NCBI GenBank assembly: GCA_023014365.1
Contig: JAEBUN010000001.1
Span: 2,418,001 to 2,482,000, forward strand
Source: Lepiota brunneoincarnata
Lineage: Eukaryota > Basidiomycota > Agaricomycetes > Agaricales > Agaricaceae
DNA length: 64,000 bases
Direction: 5' to 3'
Positions 1 through 10,992 of the stretch are shown here, piece by piece. Under the pieces are notes generated by a model. It was not told the DNA's origin. It searched no databases and worked only from the letters and a program-made list of their open reading frames with translations. Positions within the stretch are counted from its first letter, which is position 1; every line of letters begins with the position of its first letter. The translations under genes were made by a program, and so were the position numbers.

Positions 1-291
1 TGTGGATGGAGGCAGGCTAACAAACGCTTGCCCGATTTCAAGCGCCATCTCCGTACCCATACCCGACCTGATGACGGTGACCAGACAAAGGGCTGGTGGT
101 GCAAGGGAATCCTCCTGGACGAGGCACATAAGTACAATATTCCTGAGGGCGCTAAACCCTATCGATTTCTGGACCAGGAGCGAATAGGGGGATGTATGCA
201 AACCTTCAGCCGCAGAGATGCTCTAAAGCGGCACCTGGACAATGCCAACGTCGTTTGCGTAGGTCGACCATGCGAGGCTACGGAGAATTGA
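1..291 (+). CDS. C2H2 zinc-finger protein, C-terminal part (5' end outside the window)
   Basis: The frame starting at base 1 is open to a TGA at 289-291 and gives about 96 residues, so this is the tail of a gene entering from the left. Two degenerate C2H2-like segments are visible: a first Cys at residue 1 followed by FKRHLRTH at residues 13-20, and GCMQTFSRRDALKRHL near residues 64-79. Spacing between the Cys and the first His is longer than the usual 12 residues in the first finger, and the second ends in a Cys-containing tail. Nuclear DNA binding and a transcription-factor role are inferred from the fold only; no specific family can be named. Confidence 0.6.
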   Translation, partial: CGWRQANKRLPDFKRHLRTHTRPDDGDQTKGWWCKGILLDEAHKYNIPEGAKPYRFLDQERIGGCMQTFSRRDALKRHLDNANVVCVGRPCEATEN

Positions 292-485
292 GGGTCCTGC
301 TGTTTGCCTGTCGCCCCTCGCAGCCGTCGCATCGTTTGCCTCATTATTTGTCATATTATGTTCTTGTTTTCACTTGTCATCCCCTCACCACCTCCCATTT
401 CCTCGGCGTCCTCGCCAGAAAGTGCAGTTCTTATGGTTGTGGTCTGCCTAGGAGAAAAATAATGACACGTAAAATCGATGTAGTA

Positions 486-1034
486 TCAGTTCTCGTTCTT
501 CAACCGTCTTGACCGTATTCGCTTCCCATTCTGGACAGCAGGGCCCCAACTAAGGAAGATATAAACGGGAAAGACTTCAAGGCAGTTGAAGTGGATCACA
601 TACCCTCGAACAGCCTTCTTGGGTCTCGCTTCATGTGCAAAGACTTGTGGGTCGGATTCTTGGCGGTATTTCTCCATGCACCAAAGTATGTACCTATGGA
701 GTGGCTTAACGAGTTACTCGCTCCTGCAAGTTGTAACATACCTCCTGTCCCGTGTCGCAAGCCCCGCTTTGCGCATGTCATGTCCGGAAGTCTTCCAAAA
801 TTCCTCCCACGATCCTGGGGTAAACTTTTCTTCCGATGAACGACCAATGGCCTTGAGAAAATCTTGGGGTGTTGCGATTTTTAATGGTGATGCCTTGGGT
901 TTGCCTGGAGGTGGTGGGAAGGTGTGAGGCGGTGGGACAGGGCGCAAAGCAGCTCTACTGAAGATGGTGCGTGTTAGGACAGGTGCATGTGCACATAGGC
1001 GAGGACCAAAGCCAAGGCTAGCTAGCAACATCAC
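486..1034 (-). CDS. Mitochondrial small ribosomal subunit protein mS41 (FYV4-like)
   Basis: Three exons (1034-742, 693-604, 549-486) join across introns of 48 and 54 bp, both starting GTATGT, into a 148-residue protein. An N-terminal region rich in Arg, Pro and Ala looks like a mitochondrial presequence. It is followed by the SAM-like mS41 core (TPQDFLKAIGRSSEEKF, then WEEFW..SG.DMRKAGL..RDRRYILWCMEKY split by intron 1) and the basic C-terminal block WGPAVQNGKRIR that marks the family. The protein is a component of the mitoribosome small subunit. Start is the first in-frame ATG pair (MMLLAS). Length agrees with fungal homologues. Confidence 0.88.
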
Positions 1035-1112
1035 GGACGCCAGAATGAGAAAATATCCGACGTGCCAACCTAACTGTCTTTCCTGTCACGTGATAGAAAG
1101 CTACGGATACTA

Positions 1113-3402
1113 TTAAAAGATGGGTGCATCCTGTAAGAATAGCCTAGATTCCTCCTTCTTCACCCACCGTACAACCGCGTTTGCGGCGCCGATCACCGCA
1201 CTTTTTGGCAGTCGAGGGGAAAGCGCTATGTACAACTCGAAAGGTTGAGTGATCTCGAGACAGAATCAGTCCATTTACAACAATAGCAGCAGTAAACACC
1301 TACCCAACCCATCACATTCTCAGTGTCCGTCTTTGTAAACTGGAGTTTCAGAAGCTCAGACTGGCCTGACTTGGCGTGGATCGCGTCATGCAACGTCTGA
1401 TATAGGGTAATTAATCTGCGAGGGATTGAAACGAGAGAAAGTCACCAAGAGAGTGTCCATGAACACAAGCGAGGTACTGACCTGCGTTTCTCGTTTGCGC
1501 TATTGTAGGGTTCCTCAAAGACAGGAAATGTAATTTGGACTTGTGGCCGTGATTTGTAGACGAAATGGCGAAGTCCAGGAACACCCAGCTCGGCCACTGT
1601 ATAACTAGTTTGTTGTAAATGAATGGCTTTGTTTAGTGCGCGCAACGACCCATCGCCAACAAGTTTCTATGCTTTTATGAGCTTGCAACTAAAGACCACT
1701 ACAGTATCGACCGACCTTGGTCGCCGTTTCGCACCAATTCTTAATATACTCGAAGTCGCCATTCCCACTGATGCAAATTAAAATGATACTTGAATCCTGA
1801 TTCTCGACAGGAGCATCTTTGTCAGAGCTGGCGGATCCAGCTGATGATTCCAAAGGACTGGCATTTTGGGTGGCGTTATCATTAGGGAGGAAAGATATAT
1901 AGGCGTTAACAAATCCGGCGGGATTAAACTTGGGGAGGCAGACAGGTATCCAAGAAGCGGAGGCCTGAGAGTTGGATATAGAAGGTGATTTGATAGTATT
2001 AAGGAGTATATGTATATCTGTATTTCGTTTACCATGTTGTAGTTCGCAAAGTACAGCTGGAAACAGACCTGCGGGGTGTATGGAATGTTTCCTTGGACGA
2101 ATCAACGTGACAACACGACCGCTAGCCATGAGCATAACATAGAGCATCTCCTATACAAGTACCTCCATTATGAACAACATTAGGCTGAAGGTGACTCACT
2201 GACCTTTGTCTTCCCACTTGGCACTAACGAATCCGCAATTTTCTTCCTGAGGTGCGGGTCAAGCTTCAAGCAGTGGAGCGAGGAAGTCCCAATGGCAAGA
2301 TCGAACTCAAGCTCATCAAGCAAGGATACGAGAAAGGACTCTGTCCCTGGACAGTGTTAAATATTCTGGGAGTACTTGATTTGAGGAATACTCACCGTCG
2401 AGTAGCCTACGGAGATCAAAATTTGTCCTCCTCTCGAAGATCCGGCGGAGCTGAGAAGCTGTGACAATGCTAAGAATCTGGAGGTGCAGATATTCTAGAT
2501 GCGTTCTCGTCTGACGGTAGCTGTTCAGACCCACGAGTATAAGTCTAACCACTGTGGACTTACGACAGACTCTGGTTCACCCCACGATGAAAGGCAGGCA
2601 TAATATAGGGGTGGCCGGAGCAAAAAAGTAATTTTCGTCTTTCCTGCATTGATGCATCGTAGTTTGTCACCCTCATCGATAAAGATTGAAATCAATGCTT
2701 GCATGATTCCAATAGTAGACGCTATGTTGTGTGAATCCGTATCCCCTGGCCGACTGTAACAAATTATTGTGAGATTCAGGTCGGGGCGGTAGACACATAC
2801 CTTACGAAAACCGGTTTTCCCGCATCTGTTAACACAAAATACTCTCGTGGTAGGAATCTAGTGGCTGGTATGAGACCAATACTCTCAGAGGTGCTAGGAG
2901 CGAAGAAGAAAGTGTAACGATACCTGTTGTGAAGGCCAGTTCCTGAATCTCGACTTGAGGAGGTCTGTATCTGGACACAGGAGTGATGTGTTCTTGTTTG
3001 CTTTAATGAGGAAAGAACACATATGATGGAGTAATGGCATCAACCTGCGTGAGCATGCTTATTGCTGAGCGTCTTCCTCAATTGTTCTCGCAAAAGTTTT
3101 TTGGACTCTTCGCTGGATGTTGAGATTGGGTGCGCCATATCCACCATTTCCTCCTCGGCATTATCGGTATCGTTATCCAGATCCTGTATCAGTATGCCCT
3201 CGTTCATATCCACATTCACGACAGATGAAGCAGAACTCTCCAGTGCTTGCTCTCGCGGAAACGTAGACCCCGATAAAACGTCTGGTTCGTTAGGGGCAGT
3301 TGTTTTATGGCCGTGTATGTGTAGATTTGACAGAGATGGTGAGGGATGCAGCCGGGGGACAACGAGACGCGAGGGCGTCCGCGAGCGAGGGGTATGCGAC
3401 AT
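1113..3402 (-). CDS. MON1: Vacuolar fusion protein MON1
   Basis: Multi-exon gene. The first exon (3402-3045) codes about 120 residues of Ser/Pro-rich and acidic low-complexity sequence. The longin-type core follows: REYFVLTDAGKPVFVR, a block with DTDSHNIASTIGIMQALI, LRPPLYYACLSSWGEPESV, HLEYLHLQILSIVTA, ERRTNFDLRRLL, LYVMLMASGRVVTLIRP and SWIPVCLPKFNPAGFVNAY. The C-terminal part contains LRHFVYKSRPQVQITFP, RLITLYQTLHDAIH and FELYIALSPRLPKS, ending in a TAA at 1113-1115. MON1 pairs with CCZ1 as the guanine exchange factor that loads Ypt7/Rab7 on late endosomes and vacuoles. The exon frames I followed join without breaks. The BTB gene starts 280 bp upstream on the other strand, so the two share a promoter region. 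Confidence 0.9.
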
Positions 3403-3682
3403 TGATGGTGAGTGTGACGGTTGAAGCCAGTGACGATAATATTGAATCTTGCATCAATCACGTGCGTATAACTGCCATCCACCAACCACTGCCTAGGCCC
3501 CGCTGCGATTATTTCCGGGTCCCCCGATATCAACTTCAAGTGCTACAGCAGTTAAACAGCTGTTCTAAACTATACTGACGTTCATACATGAGCACAGAAA
3601 ATCTAGCCCATTGCTTGTCCATTGGCGCAATAATTCACACTCGTGGAGATGTCAGTGCTGATTAGAATTACTGGCACCATCA

Positions 3683-4765
3683 ATGATTGCTAAATCTCTA
3701 CTGCAGCCCTGGTTCGAAGATGGAAATATACTCCTTGTTACTCATGAAACGCCTACAGCCTTTCGACTTCACCGCGGTGTCCTTGTATGCCCCCCATATT
3801 TGTATCGCAAACAGTGACTGACCTATTTGTAGGCGAGACATTCAGAAATTTTTCGAGACATGTTCGAATTTCCGCAACCAGAGACCAAGTTGGAAAGCTA
3901 TGATGGATGTCAGGTCGTCTGTATGTACGATGCACCGGTTGAACTGTCCAACTTAGTTCAAGCTCTTTATGATGGCCCGTGAGTTATTTGCTTGAGCTTC
4001 TCACCACTTCTGATAAGAAGCAGTCAATTTCAGAACCGAAGCCTCGATGATTTTTTCTACCTCGCTGGCATCCTCCGTATAACCACCAAGTATTTCATTG
4101 CTAATCTCCGCACACAAGCCATACGATTCCTGGCTCGAACCTGGGCGTACACACTCGAAGGTCATGATGACATGGTAGAAACTGCCCTCAGAGCTCCGAA
4201 CGTTAGCGAGCTATCTTACCCCTACGTTCACCCCATACACATCCTGAACCTAGCCAGGGAGGCCAACGTTCAGATTATCATACCTTCGGCGCTCTATTTC
4301 CTTTCGTTATACCCATTGGTCGATATCCTCCAGGCTGATCATCCCAAGTTGAAACCAGAACACCCCTCAAAGCCATCATCCAGCCTCTCCCTCTCTGACA
4401 TGGAACTCTACACGATCATGTACCAATATCGGCTCCATCTAATCTTACATTTTGTTCGACATTTCTGTGAACGTCAAGATCGAGTCCAGTGTACCTCAGC
4501 AAACTCCTGCTCAGGACATTTTCGCCGACTTCAACACCAGCTTTCACGTTCTTGGTCACTCAGAACGGGACCGTTACACTACATGATCCAGGCGGTACAA
4601 GAGGTATCCCGTGACCAGTCTGTGTGTGCAGACTGCCGGTCTCAATTCCACGACGATGTCGCTGAGCTACGTAGGAAAACATGGGAAGAACTTCCGCTAA
4701 TTATTGGACTTCCGAGTTGGTCAGACATGAAGGCCACCGATTTACCACCAGAACAACCCGTTTAA
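3683..4765 (+). CDS. BTB/POZ domain protein, Agaricomycete type
   Basis: Three exons (3683-3784, 3833-3978, 4024-4765) with 48- and 45-bp introns give 329 residues. The BTB fold is at residues 8-110: WFEDGNILLVTHETPTAFRL, HRGVLARHSEIFRDMFEFPQ, then VELSNLVQALYDGP and a helical extension FFYLAGILRITTKYFIANLR. The C-terminal half contains Cys/His pairs (CTSANSCSGH, CADCR) that may be structural. This layout is common and greatly expanded in mushroom genomes, where function is mostly unknown; a role as protein-interaction or ubiquitin-ligase adaptor is inferred from the fold. The start at 3683 is the first usable ATG; an upstream exon cannot be excluded because a CTGCAG acceptor lies 24 bases in. 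Confidence 0.8.
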
Positions 4766-4785
4766 AATGACTCATTTCCCAACAG

Positions 4786-4992
4786 AGCGACACTCCCCAA
4801 TTCTGGTGTGCCCCTGAATCTGACTATCCAGAAATTGAAGATATCTACCGCTCCACACCAAACACTGAGTACGGAAATCGCCTTACTGCCTTCTGTTACG
4901 GTTTTGCGTCGATACTGAACCCTACCCTACGACACCTTCCAGCTGCTGTAATCGAAGCAGCTCTGTCACACAATTCATATATGCTCTTGTGA
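4786..4992 (+). other. Exon-like open stretch of unknown origin downstream of the BTB gene
   Basis: After a good acceptor (AACAG ending at 4785) one frame stays open for about 68 codons to a TGA at 4990-4992, with natural-looking composition (for example FWCAPESDYPEIEDIY and LTAFCYGFASILNPTLRHL). It lies only 20 bases after the BTB stop, so it could be an alternative last exon of that gene or a leftover from another gene. No start codon or matching upstream exon was found and the family is not recognised. The rest of 4993-5168 shows nothing. Confidence 0.3.
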
Positions 4993-5168
4993 GATTTGAA
5001 TTCCAAGACACCCTTCAGTGGTGTCTTGGACGTTATTGGCGTTCTGAAGAGTGAGTTAGATACCTCACACAGGCCTTAGGAACCACAGGCCCCTGACCAG
5101 CTGCTCTCACGTGTGGGAAGACTATTCGAAGACCTAATCGTATACATTTGTACAGCTGACGAAGGCCA

Positions 5169-6455
5169 CTAATGTTTGAAGAGGTTCGTGACCCATCTGA
5201 CTGTCTTGTCGAGGCCCCACTGTCCACCATTGAATGCAAATTTTCTGGTGAGCGCCTGCACTGGGCCAAAGTTACCCATTCCATCATTGTAAGACACATA
5301 AACTTCATTCTCTCCAAAACCAATCATATCCGCCGCCCCATCACCTGTAAGGTCAACAGGGAGCCTCAAATGCCTCCCCACGGACCATCCACTGACAATG
5401 CCAAAGTCGTTCAGGGCGAGTTTGGGGTTCTGGAAAGTACCATTGCCATTATTGATCGCCACCCAAAGGCCATCCTCCGCACATCCAACAATATCGCCAC
5501 GTCCATCCCCCGTTACATCCGCCACGAACCGTGGGTGCCTTTCCACGCGCCAGCCACTGGTATATCCGAAGTCCCTAACGGCAAGCTGTGGGGCCTGGAA
5601 GGTGCCATTCCCGTTGTTAAACGATACATAGACACCCGCCTCACCGAATCCAATGATATCAGCCCGGCCGTCACCAGTGAGGTCGGCAACGGTACGAGGA
5701 TGCTTGTTGACCTGCCATCCGCTGCTGATGGTAAAGTCGTTGATAACGGCTCTGGCAGGCTGGAAGGCGCCATTACCGTTGCTCATACTCACAAAAACGG
5801 CGCTCTCGCCTAAGCCAATGATATCAGGCAGACCGTTCCCAGTAACGTCTGCCAGGAAGCGTAGGTGACGATCGAGCCTCCACCCTCCTGCATTATAGCC
5901 AAAGTTGCTCAGCGCGAGGCGGGTGGGTCCAGACGTCCCGTTTCCATTATTGGGCGCAACCAAGACTCCGGCGTCGCCGAACCCAATGATATTTATCCTG
6001 CCGGTCCCCCGCAAGTCAACAGCATATCTGATATGACGGTCCTCCATCCATCCCTCCGACTGTCCAAAGTCCGTCAAAACGAGGTTCGGGTTCGCGAAGG
6101 TGTGATTGCCTTTGTTGAGTGAAATTCAGACACCGGCGTCGCCAAACCCGATGATGTCCGCATTGCCGTCGCCGGTAGTATCACCTACGAGGCGTGGATG
6201 CTGGTCGACCCGCCAACCCCCCTCATTGTAGCCAAAGTTTACGACGACGCGGCTGACCTGTGGCCGGATGCTGTTGCGCAAGATAATGACGCCATCTTGG
6301 CCAAAGCCAATGATATCGGCGGTACCAGCACGTCTGGCAGGGACTGTTTATGAACGTAGCGTCGAGGGCCGATACAATGTAGCAACGATGATTGTACCTG
6401 GCAAACTTTGAGTCACAATTGGTGTGTCCGGAGTCCCGAGTGGCGAGTCAGACAT
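5169..6455 (-). pseudogene. PVL-like seven-bladed beta-propeller lectin, interrupted by an in-frame TGA
   Basis: Exon 1 (6455-6398) starts MSDSPLGTPD; after a 54-bp intron (6397-6344) exon 2 runs to 5169. Total length corresponds to about 410 codons, close to the 401 residues of Psathyrella velutina lectin. Seven FG-GAP/VCBS-like blades repeat with units such as GWRVERHPRFVADVTGDGR, DIIGFGEAGVYVS and NNGNGTFQ; the DxTGDGxxD loops are the known Ca2+-binding feature and the pockets between blades bind GlcNAc-type sugars and sialic acid in PVL. In blade 2 the codon at 6128-6126 is TGA where other blades have an aromatic residue and PVL has Trp (GV-W-IS). Both sides remain in the same frame and well conserved, so one substitution separates this copy from an intact gene. 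It may be a young pseudogene, a polymorphic null allele or a base error. Confidence 0.82.
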
Positions 6456-7392
6456 CTTTTTCGGGGATATGCTTTGCTTGGGGTCAGTGATTGGGAACCA
6501 TTTTATACATTCCTAGAGTGCAGTGACAATTCAAGCGAAGGGAGACTGTCCAGGAACGGTACTGGGCGCTGTTTACTAGGCAGGCACACCCGGAATCGTG
6601 TAATTCAGGGGATGACATGAGCATGGGCTCTGGACGTGCGCCCATTTTTACTGATCAGCTCAAAAAAAGGGGGATACGGGCAGCTGGTGGACATCTCCGG
6701 GTAGATATGAAGTGGTTGTGGGCGGCCGCCGCTGATTGTGGCGAAACTGTCAAAACGGCCGCTAGGACACTGGGATCTGGCTCGCAGCGTCCACCATGCT
6801 TTCATAGGACAGCTTCAGCAAGGTACAGGCAACGGTCCCGTGGGGTCCTGCACTCATGATTGATGTTTCTGCCATTCTGACCATACCAGTGCCCGCAGTA
6901 CTTTCGCAAGGCCTTTGATTCGTTGCAAGCCGGAGGTAAAATACCTAAATTCTTCTTCACTACCATCATGTGTCAACGCGACTAATTTCATGTCGCAGTA
7001 CCAAGAGTTATCTGCTTGGGCTCGCGGGACTTGGGCATGAGTGCGAAAGGAACGTCAAACAAGGCTGACGTATAAACTCGATATGTGAAATCATATACTA
7101 AGTCCTACCAAGCGATGGTAGTCAAGGGATCGTGAACCCTAGTACTTACATCTGGGGTCTGAGTGGGTTGTGGGATGGGGGGGTATAAGAAATAATACGT
7201 AGTACCTTGAAGCTGGGTGCTAGTTGTGAGTCGACCAACTGCTCAGCTTCGTCCCTGAACGACGTTAGAGTCTGATCAGTCTGAATTTGAGATAAGATCA
7301 CCCTCGATGTGGTATTTGTCATGTGCAGGCAATTTTACATATCACTACAGGTTTGGGACGCGCTTAGAAACTGTCTGCTGCATCCTCATAAT
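6456..7392. other. Intergenic stretch, no gene supported
   Basis: Between the lectin and the alcohol dehydrogenase. Short open frames exist on both strands but none has recognisable motifs or a convincing exon chain. A possible splice pair (donor near 6933, acceptor near 6996) joins two short open pieces of unknown origin; I do not call a gene from it. Confidence 0.4.
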
Positions 7393-9088
7393 TTACTTCC
7401 ACGGGTCGAAAATCACCTTTCCTACCTCACCCTTGTCGAAAGCACGATAAATCTCGGCTGTCTGACCGAAATCTACGATTCTGTCGATCAAGCTGGCGGC
7501 CCCGCCAACTTTTCCAAAGACATCCTGTCGCTTGACTATGTGAAATGGAATGGAATGTTAGTCTATCATGCGTTTCGTTACCCGTTCATTCACCACCTCA
7601 CCGAGGAGATCAAAAGCTAGGGGAAACATGGCACGAGCGGGACAACGACCGAAATCAAGAGAGACGTTCTTATTGTAAAGCTGGCGCCCAGTCATCGGCA
7701 GGAGCGGTTCTCCGTGTACACCCACAGAAACGATAACCCCAAATGCCCTGACCAGTTCGTAAGCCAAATTCAATGCACTGGGGTTACCAACAACCTGAGG
7801 CACGGTAAGCCTTAGTCAACTAGCCAGAACGTTGCTTAAACCCACTTCTAGCACAGCAGTAGCGCCGATCCCACCAGTCCACTCCTCAATTCGAGCCTTG
7901 GCCTCGTTAATAGGCAGAACCACGAAGTCACCAGTTCCTTTACTATCCGCGCCGATGGTATTATAGACAGCTTCCATTTTCTCTCGCCGGGATTGTAGAG
8001 GATCGATAGCGACGATACGGCAAGAGATTTTGCGTGTTGCAACAAGCATCTAACATGCTCACGGTAGCACATATGCCGACAGGGCCAAGACCAATAATTG
8101 CGACGGTAAGGATGCGGTCCGATTCGATGACTTGAACCTCATTTCCTGGTCCGTTGTCTTGAAAAAAGCAGAGTGGCCATGGTCTGCCAGTGATAACAGG
8201 AGCTACCTTCGGGTGATTAATGGCCTGTAGGGCAGCAAAGACGCCTGTTGGGAGGATGTCTGCCAACATAAGGAGGGAGCTGTCCGCAATATTCGAGAGC
8301 GCCTTTTCTTTCAACTCCCTAGGCAATGCGCTGGACCAGGTAGAAGGGTTGCTGAGATTGAAAAGTGTCCCTCCGGCTTTAGGTACGCGCACATATTGCG
8401 CCTGTCCGCCTTCAAGTGCAGCAGAACCGAAGAGCGATCCATGCAGACACCTCCCGGTGTATCCGAGCCGGCACACACTGGGAATTGACGTGAGACCAGG
8501 ATTAATCCACGGCAGGGATGACAATAGCCTACTCACTGACACTCTCCGCAATTGACGGTAAATGGCGAAACGACTTTGTCGCCGACTGCCAGGCTCGAGT
8601 ATAGAGCGGGTCTGCCTGTCACATCGGGTTTGTAACTTTCTCCAAGTGCAATGACCTCGCCGATGAACTCGTGGCCACATGTGTGCCTATTTGAGGGTTA
8701 GTTCCGAAACGAGCCATCGCTAGACTTAGGGGGCTCACACTTTGTTCACCTCACCATGACCCCGATATATATGGAGGTCGCTACCTGATCAAGAAATTAT
8801 TATTCAGTAACCCCAATCGGTAAGAGAAAACAGGGTCACCGCAGAGTGCAGCGAGCTGGGAGAGAATTCAGATGGAATTGTTGCAGTCAGAACCGCTATG
8901 GGCACTCACTTTCACTCTGACGATAGCATCATCCGGATGCTGAATCCTACGTCAAGTTAGGCATTTATTTCCGGGTCGGTGCTTATGCCGCACCTTGGAA
9001 CCGGGACGCTCTCGACCCTGACATCGTACGAAGGAGGGTGCCAGCGGATCGCCTTTTGCACGCCAGACTGGATGGGAGAGGAGGCCAT
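7393..9088 (-). CDS. Zinc-dependent alcohol dehydrogenase (GroES-like, MDR family)
   Basis: Starts MASSPIQSGVQKAIRWHPP at 9088; several introns; stops after VGKVIFDPWK at 7393. N-terminal GroES part: IQHPDDAIVRVKV, the catalytic-zinc motif with GHEFIGEV, and the lobe with VGDKVVSPFTVNCGEC followed after an intron by CRLGYTGRC, giving the Cys set expected for the structural zinc. The Rossmann part carries VAIIGLGPVGICA for NAD(P) binding, then a conserved C-terminal RIVDFGQTAEIYRAFDKGE. The last intron appears to use an acceptor at TCAAG so that the C-terminal exon stays in frame. A cytosolic NAD(P)-dependent oxidation of an alcohol is the family activity; the substrate cannot be told from sequence. 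A GT repeat lies just upstream of the start. Confidence 0.82.
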
Positions 9089-9092
9089 CTTC

Positions 9093-9118
9093 GTGTGTGT
9101 GTGTATGTGTGTGTGTGT
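9093..9118. repeat. (GT)n microsatellite
   Basis: A run of about 26 bases of GT dinucleotides with one AT interruption, 5 bases upstream of the alcohol dehydrogenase start on the minus strand. It therefore falls in the 5' leader of that mRNA and would be read there as a CA-type repeat. Confidence 0.9.
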
Positions 9119-9644
9119 AAGGAGCCGAGCGCACGAAACGAGAAAGGCCCGGTTACACGGCTACTTAAGATCCCGATGATCGATTGTCGGCGTGCTCTCA
9201 TTTCTGAAGAAAGCTTGAAACGCATCATCATGTTTTGTAACTACCAGGAGATAGCCCGAATACGTATGCACTTCGAGTTGGACTTGCAACTTTGGTGCAC
9301 CTGCAGGCTGCCATGCTCTGGCTCTGCACACCTCTACCTCGATCCGGCCCTCCCACTATGCGTTTTCTATACCGGGTCGTCATTCTGCCTCAAATATTGC
9401 GGCCCGGGTCTTGAGACGGTGTATCTCTATTGACCAGGTGGCAAGTGACTCTGTCTCCGCCATGTTCAGGTTATTTCGCCTGATTTACAGTCACACCAGC
9501 CAGTGGAGCTCAAAAGACAAACTCGCAACTGCAAGGTAGTCTAAATTAGGAGGTCCCAATTCGGCTGCGTAGTCTCAGGGCAGGGTTAAATATAGCTGGC
9601 ACATAAGTACACACTATACGTGCTACTTGAAGGCACCACCCAGG
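9119..9644. other. Intergenic stretch, no gene supported
   Basis: Upstream of the dehydrogenase (-) and of the decayed arabinanase (+). Open frames on both strands look like chance. Presumably holds the upstream regulatory DNA of both; no specific element was recognised. Confidence 0.4.
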
Positions 9645-10992
9645 ATGCTCTGGCCCTTCGTTTTTAACAGTGTCGTTCCCCGCATTTGGACATGCGGTCT
9701 GCAGGTCCTCAGAAAGTAACAGGATATCATGAGTTCATGGTCCTACGATGTATAAGGACAAGGACAGCAAATACGTTATTTTCTGTGTGTTCTTCGGTAC
9801 GGTTGGGTTAGAGATTCAGGTGTAGACTGGAGTTTAAACAGAGACACAAAATGGGGAGGTGATAGGTCATTGTTATTTCAAGTCAATCCGATCAACCACG
9901 GTTCTCCTTCGGTGCTCATGGGGCACCTGATTACACATATCTCGACGGTCGACTTGCTGTAAGAGCTTTCATTGCGTTATTTGATACGAACTCGGGCTCC
10001 TCAGCTCGACTACGCCTTGTGCGGTAGCGCAGAAACACCATTTGTGCTTCAAACAGTCGGGTGGTTTCCCTGCTAGATTACCCACTAGACTTCCTGGTAA
10101 GTATATAATTACTCACCTTTCTGGTGGGAAAATGCACCCATCTCTCTATTTAGGAAACTGGATCCAGGAAGGATCAGTGGCGTCCTCGATAGGCGCTCTC
10201 GATCACAATGCGCGAGTTACATGAAGTTGACTGCTGAGAATACTTGTTTTGATTTCCTGAATGGGTGCGTTAAGAAAAGAGAGAAAGTGATCGGTAAGTG
10301 CTTGGAATACCTAACCTTGTCTGGATGGCGATCACCAGGCAACAACGTTCGACAGCTTTCTGAACAGGGGTTGAATCCCCCGACTAAGAACCAAGATCTC
10401 TTTTTGGCAGGCCCTACTACAGCTTGAGCCCGGCAAGTGGTTTCCTCTCCAGTGGCATTGCCAGCCTTTTGGCTCCAGCGGATGGAGAAAAAATAGTACC
10501 ATCGAAACCAGTGTTACTTTAAAACTTGGCGACTGCTACTAATCATTGCGGGAGTACTTCCAGCACTCACAACATCCGCGTCGGTCGCTTCCCTTCGTAA
10601 GTGTGGCACAATCCTAATCTACCGGCGTTCAATGCGCTGAACTGGAGCAACAACTGCCAAAGGCCACTTGTATTTTCACCAACCAAGCAGGTGTCACCCT
10701 CACTGGTTTTGGGTACTCGGGACAGTATATTCGAGTATATTTTCCTACCCAAAAGAGGTTGATGGCAACAATAGATTATCGGACCTAGTAGACAGGATCT
10801 CATGATGGACCGCGATCGCCTTCTTCTTGTTTGCCATAAGTGTGGACACGGCTTGTCGCCCCAGGATTCCGATCGTACCTCGGGATCAACAAGCTCGATT
10901 TCTCCAGCTGCTGAGAGATATGTATTATGTGCTATTCAGGTCATGTGTTCGAGCTCGGTCCGTCTCAGACTCCCGAGTTGTTGTCCAAGGCA
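9645..10992 (+). pseudogene. Decayed tandem copy of a GH43 endo-1,5-alpha-L-arabinanase gene
   Basis: This segment can be aligned by eye, block by block and in order, with the intact gene at 11473-13183. The start region (ATGCTCTGGCCCTTC), the VHDPTM block near 9725-9760, the WAPD..YI.G block near 9920-9960, the FLAKSSTGLPG block near 10055-10100, the GSW block near 10150, the TIETSV / STHNIRVGR blocks near 10510-10610 and the LGINKLDFSS block near 10870-10905 are all present. It is broken many times: the VHDPTM block reads VHGPTM (catalytic base Asp to Gly), a two-base gain shifts the frame at the WAPD block, in-frame stops occur near 10490 and 10905, about 20 bases are missing from the SWD region, and the terminal TAA is lost. 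Conserved splice signals show it arose by duplication of a genomic copy, not by retroposition. Confidence 0.85.

Noticed and set aside
3700..3720. GGTTCGAA word resembling a tRNA T-loop
   Set aside because: No acceptor stem or D-loop around it; it lies in the first exon of the BTB gene.
5172..5813. Long plus-strand frame of 213 codons opposite the lectin
   Set aside because: It is the antisense of the repetitive propeller exon; the minus strand explains the sequence through clear blade repeats.
6126..6128. Selenocysteine or recoded TGA in the lectin
   Set aside because: Fungi of this group are not expected to use selenocysteine; a Trp-to-stop point change is the simpler reading.
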